A stretch of DNA of 64,000 bases from Ampullaceana balthica (lineage: Eukaryota; Mollusca; Gastropoda; Lymnaeidae): assembly GCA_944989445.1 (NCBI GenBank), contig CALYLW010000053.1, positions 1,217,501 through 1,281,500 on the forward strand. Direction: 5' to 3'. The translations under genes were made by a program, and so were the position numbers. Shown in pieces: positions 43,526 through 64,000 of this stretch (its first letter is position 1; every line of letters begins with the position of its first letter). The notes beneath the pieces are model-generated. The model had not been told where the DNA came from. It did not search any database and saw only the letters and a program-made list of their open reading frames with translations.

Positions 43526-44848
43526 TAACACGTTTTTATTACCTTGCATCCGTTCCTGTTGCAAAATTTCACATTTTCCAACGTAAAATTAGACCCTTTC
43601 TAATTGTCCTAGACATCTCAAAATTGATTGTATCACAGATAGAGCTTGAATGACAATGCATGAAAGCAAAATTTCAGATCGATCGAATGTACTGTAATTA
43701 AATTAATGCATTTATAGTTTATCTCTATATAACATTTGTATCCGTCTGCTGTTGTTGACATCCACGTGCAACCGGAGTTCACCCCAGCCATTGATGACCA
43801 CATCGCCGTGTTTAACAGCAAGGAGAGTTCAGTCGCGTTCAGTCTTTAAATGTTTGTCGCGCTATGCATATAATATTGAACATTATCAATACTTCAATAA
43901 TCAATAATGCGTATTATATTGAACTTAAGCAATACTTCAATAATCAATAATGCGTATTATATTGAACTTAAGCAATACTTCAATAATCAATAATGCGTAT
44001 TATATTGAACATAAGCAATACTTCAATAACCAATAATGCGTGTTATATTGAACATAATCAATACTTCAATAATCAATAATGCGTATTATATTGAACATAA
44101 TCAATACTTCAATAATCAATAATGCGTATCATGTTGAACATAATCAATACTTCAATAATCAATAATGTGTATTATATTGAAAATAATCAATACTTCAATA
44201 ATCAATAATGCGTATTATAATGAACATAATCAAAACTTCTATAATCAATAATACGTATTATATTGAACATAATCAATACTTCAATAATCAATAATGCGTA
44301 TTATATTGAACATAATCAATACTTCAATAATCAATAATCAAAAGGGAGTGACAAAACTCACCATAGCATACACTTAGACAAAAAAAGCATAAAATAAAAA
44401 GAGACACACAAACAAAAGAAAAAGATTTTTAAAACCACGTTTTTATAAGTGGACTAAAAAGGAGAAAATAATTTTTCCCCAGAATTGTGTTTGGAAATTT
44501 CTTTTTCAGGAATAATGAAAATTAAAAATGTATACATTTAAGTGCTTTCAAATAATATGACTAAAAAGTGGGGCGGTGCTTATGAGGTTTTACATATGAA
44601 GTTCGCTCATTTTCTCACTTATAGATCTCTCTTTTGCCTTCTAAATTATAAATCTTGAATTTTATACCAAACACCCACCCACGGTTTTTAGTCCTATTAA
44701 ATCAAAGTACTTGAACTTATAAAATTTAACATTAATTATTTTTTAAAAAGAATTTTCCAACACAAATCTGGGGGAAAAAACATTTTCTTTTTTATAAGTC
44801 CTCTTATAAAAACGAGGTTTTTAAAATCTTTTTTACCTCTATATATTC
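43526..44848 (-). mobile_element. Composite element splitting the minisatellite
   Basis: Contains, in order, a minus-strand GATCGATC-type repeat (about 43,526-43,870), about eleven copies of a 44-bp unit (ATAATCAATACTTCAATAAT then CAATAATGCGTATTATATTG) at 43,868-44,340, and a foldback (44,425-44,838) whose arms start AAAAAGATTTTTAAAACCAC. The same foldback and the same GATC-type repeat are adjacent, in reverse order, at 57,640-58,370, so they seem to travel together. Confidence 0.65.
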
Positions 44849-45420
44849 ATCGATTTCTTGACTTAGTTTATCTGGGCAACACCCATTGATTCATTGATTC
44901 ATTGACTAAATTGTCTTGTGCCACGCCCCGTGATTCATTCCTTTATTGAGTAAGTGGGCCTTAACCACACCCCTTGATTCCTTCATTTATTGACTAAGAT
45001 GTATTGAGCCTGCCCTTGATTCATTGACTTATTGACTAAGTTGTCTCGAGCAACGCCCCTTCATTCATTTATTTATTGACTTAGTGGTCTTGTTACACGC
45101 CCCTTGATTCATTTTTTTGTTGACTATGTTGTCTTGAGCCACACCCCTTGATTCATTGATTTGTTGACAAAGTGGTCTTGAGCCACGCCCCTTGATTCAT
45201 TGATTTATTGACTAAGTGGTCTTGAGCCACGCCCCTTGATTCATTTATTTATTGTCTAAGTGGTCTTGAGCCACGCCCCTTAATTCATTGATTTATTGAC
45301 TTATGGTCTTGAACAACGCCCTTTAATTCATTGATTTATTGCCTAAGTGGTCTTGTGCCACGCCCCTTGATTTATTGATCTATTCACTAAGTGGTCTTGA
45401 GCCACACTTTTTGATTGATT
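44849..45420 (+). repeat. ~44-bp minisatellite, second part
   Basis: About 13 more units of the array at 42,925-43,525 (GATTTATTGACTAAGTGGTC, GAGCCACGCCCCTTGATTCA), somewhat more diverged. Confidence 0.9.
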
Positions 45421-46180
45421 GGAATTTATTATTAGGTCATTGCCTAGCACCTTACATTGAAACAGTGACAGAGTAAGTTAGTTCTAACTCCTTCACAATG
45501 AAATTTATTCTGTTGCGTTACTCGCTGTAAGAATTTGTTTTTGCTTGTTTCAAGACAATTTATAAACAAAGTTTAAATTATTGAACACTTAAGTAATCCA
45601 TTGTGCTTTTGTTCGCGTGTTGGCCAGTGTTAATGGGATATATTTATAGTAACCAAGTAATTATTTGACAACTTTTTTTTTAACTTTAGATAGGCGTTGA
45701 ATTGTCCCCTGTAGATTACATCAAATGAGGACGAGAACAAGCAATTATCGTAAATTTTAATGATTCCCCATGCACAGAACCCGGTTTTTTTACAAATATT
45801 GTATCAATATGTTACATGTCTACTTACATGTTGATTAAGAGATTAGTGTTGAATGCTGTGTGATCCAGAGAAACATATCGAAGTTGTCTATGAACTTGAG
45901 GTACCGGAAAACATAAAAGAAGGGAAACTAACCAATGTAATTTGACGGATAAATAATGTTTTTATTAATCAAAAAATGGGAATATATATAAATAATAATT
46001 GAAGACGTAAGTAAACCATTTTTGAGTTGATCTAATAGGAAACTGATAACAAAATAAAACGTTAATAAATTCAATAGAGACAAATAAAAATTAAATTAGA
46101 TACCACTAAATAATTGATTTTGTTGATACTATCTCATTTATTAGAAATGCCTCTTACATTTTCACGGACTCGTCATTAGA
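45421..46180. other. Intergenic sequence between genes 1 and 2
   Basis: AT-rich with no recognised element or gene. Confidence 0.4.
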
Positions 46181-47022
46181 GGGGAAATTATCAAACTCTT
46201 CCTTGGATTTCCAAGCGTTTAGAAACTCGGTGGGAGTTGCGAAAGGATAAGTGAAGTCACGCACATAAAACGCCATCTGAATATTTGTCTCAAGACTTAA
46301 ATATTAGTTCTTAAAAGCGTATTTCTGTTTCATCATCAATCAATAAACTAACACACACAAAAAAACACACCGACTTTCAAAAGATTACAAAATCTCATTC
46401 TTTATTCTACCCTTTAATATTGCAATAAAAGTGGAAAACCAGTGAACCGTCGCATTTAAACCAGCTAGGGACACATTCGTATTCTGCTTGTCAGACACAT
46501 TACATTTCAAAACTTAAAACGTGACCTGTTACCCGTTGGATTGTTGTTGCTTTTTTTTTCCTCATTTGACTTAAGTCACCTGTATCCACTCGTATCTTTT
46601 GAGTGTTTGGTTTTTTAAACTAAAGTCATTGAATTTTCTCCGTAATCTATAATTATAGATAGTTTGGATCAACAAACTATGCAACAAGTGGTTAAAGGGA
46701 ATAACCAATAATATGGATACATTTCAATAACGTTGTCGAAGATTCTCCAATACTGATTAATTTAGTAGTCGTGTGAAGTTTTTAATTACATAGTCTCGTA
46801 AGAGAATATTTTAATCGACTGTATGTTCATGTACTTCCGGAAACTGGAATAATTGAACAATCATTTCACATATTCACTTGTGCAAAATGTGGTGTAGTAT
46901 ACAAATCAACATTTATTTCCTAAAAATTTCTTCACAACGATTGGTTAGTTATTTTTCTCAAGAAAAAAATGCTTTTTGCAACACAAATTGCTAGCGATTT
47001 CCTTGTTTTAAAATTTCAACAA
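46181..47022 (+). promoter_or_regulatory. 5' flank of gene 2, alignable with that of gene 1
   Basis: Aligns with 8,460-9,764 (shared GCGTTTAGAAACTCG, ACCCGTTGG, TATCCACTCGT, TAAAGTCATTGAATTTTCT). Its start marks the approximate 5' limit of the duplicated segment. Confidence 0.55.
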
Positions 47023-47026
47023 TATA

Positions 47027-47032
47027 TATAAA
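47027..47032 (+). promoter_or_regulatory. TATA box of gene 2
   Basis: TATAAA within AATATATATAAAAGC, 33 bp before the ATG. Confidence 0.55.
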
Positions 47033-47059
47033 AGCTGTTAACCTGAAACTCAAACAACC

Positions 47060-64000
<16,941 letters not shown>

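Overview
The window looks like nuclear DNA from an animal, most likely a gastropod mollusc and perhaps a heterobranch or pulmonate snail. Reasons are spliced genes with GT-AG introns, a very AT-rich background with long (TA)n and (CT)n tracts, several LINE clades, tRNA-derived SINEs, hAT MITEs, Helitron-like ends, and a secreted ADAMTS-like protease of a kind common in molluscs. The species cannot be fixed from sequence alone. There are no bacterial genes, operons or CRISPR arrays.

Two tandem, same-strand paralogues dominate. Gene 1 runs from about 9,824 to 41,038 (14 exons recognised). Gene 2 runs from 47,060 to the window end (first 7 exons recognised; the catalytic exon lies beyond 64,000). 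Exons 1-7 have identical lengths (82, 206, 87, 154, 230, 78 and 158 nt) and phases in both copies, and the TATA boxes and about 1 kb of 5' flank are alignable. Gene 1 encodes a signal peptide, a prodomain with two basic processing sites, a reprolysin-type zinc protease domain (HELGHSLSAEHDG), a disintegrin/Cys-rich segment like that of ADAMTS, two PLAC-like CCxxC modules, and a Thr/Pro mucin-like tail of about 700 residues. No thrombospondin repeats are seen. Two problems leave its integrity open: the exon 7 to exon 8 phases do not match, and there is a probable 1-nt frame change in the tail.

Layout: 1-8,450 is transposon wreckage (a LINE, a deleted hAT, a DDE integrase pseudogene, a TIR element with a nested hAT MITE). 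8,450-41,400 is gene 1, whose introns hold an RTE LINE, a foldback element, SINEs, Helitron-type elements, a 536-bp inverted duplication next to exon 7, and a homogeneous 20-bp satellite. 41,400-46,180 is intergenic, with split minisatellites and a composite foldback element. 46,180-64,000 is gene 2, whose intron 2 is expanded by a 2.4-kb satellite of 13/15-bp units carrying a hAT with another hAT MITE inside it.

The most useful new observations are: a SINE whose 3' tail matches the 3' tail of a LINE in the same window; a Helitron-type family with two different 3' hairpins, one of them ending just upstream of exon 7; the inverted duplication that creates a decoy exon 7; and parallel tandem amplification of the exon 5 splice-donor region in both paralogues.
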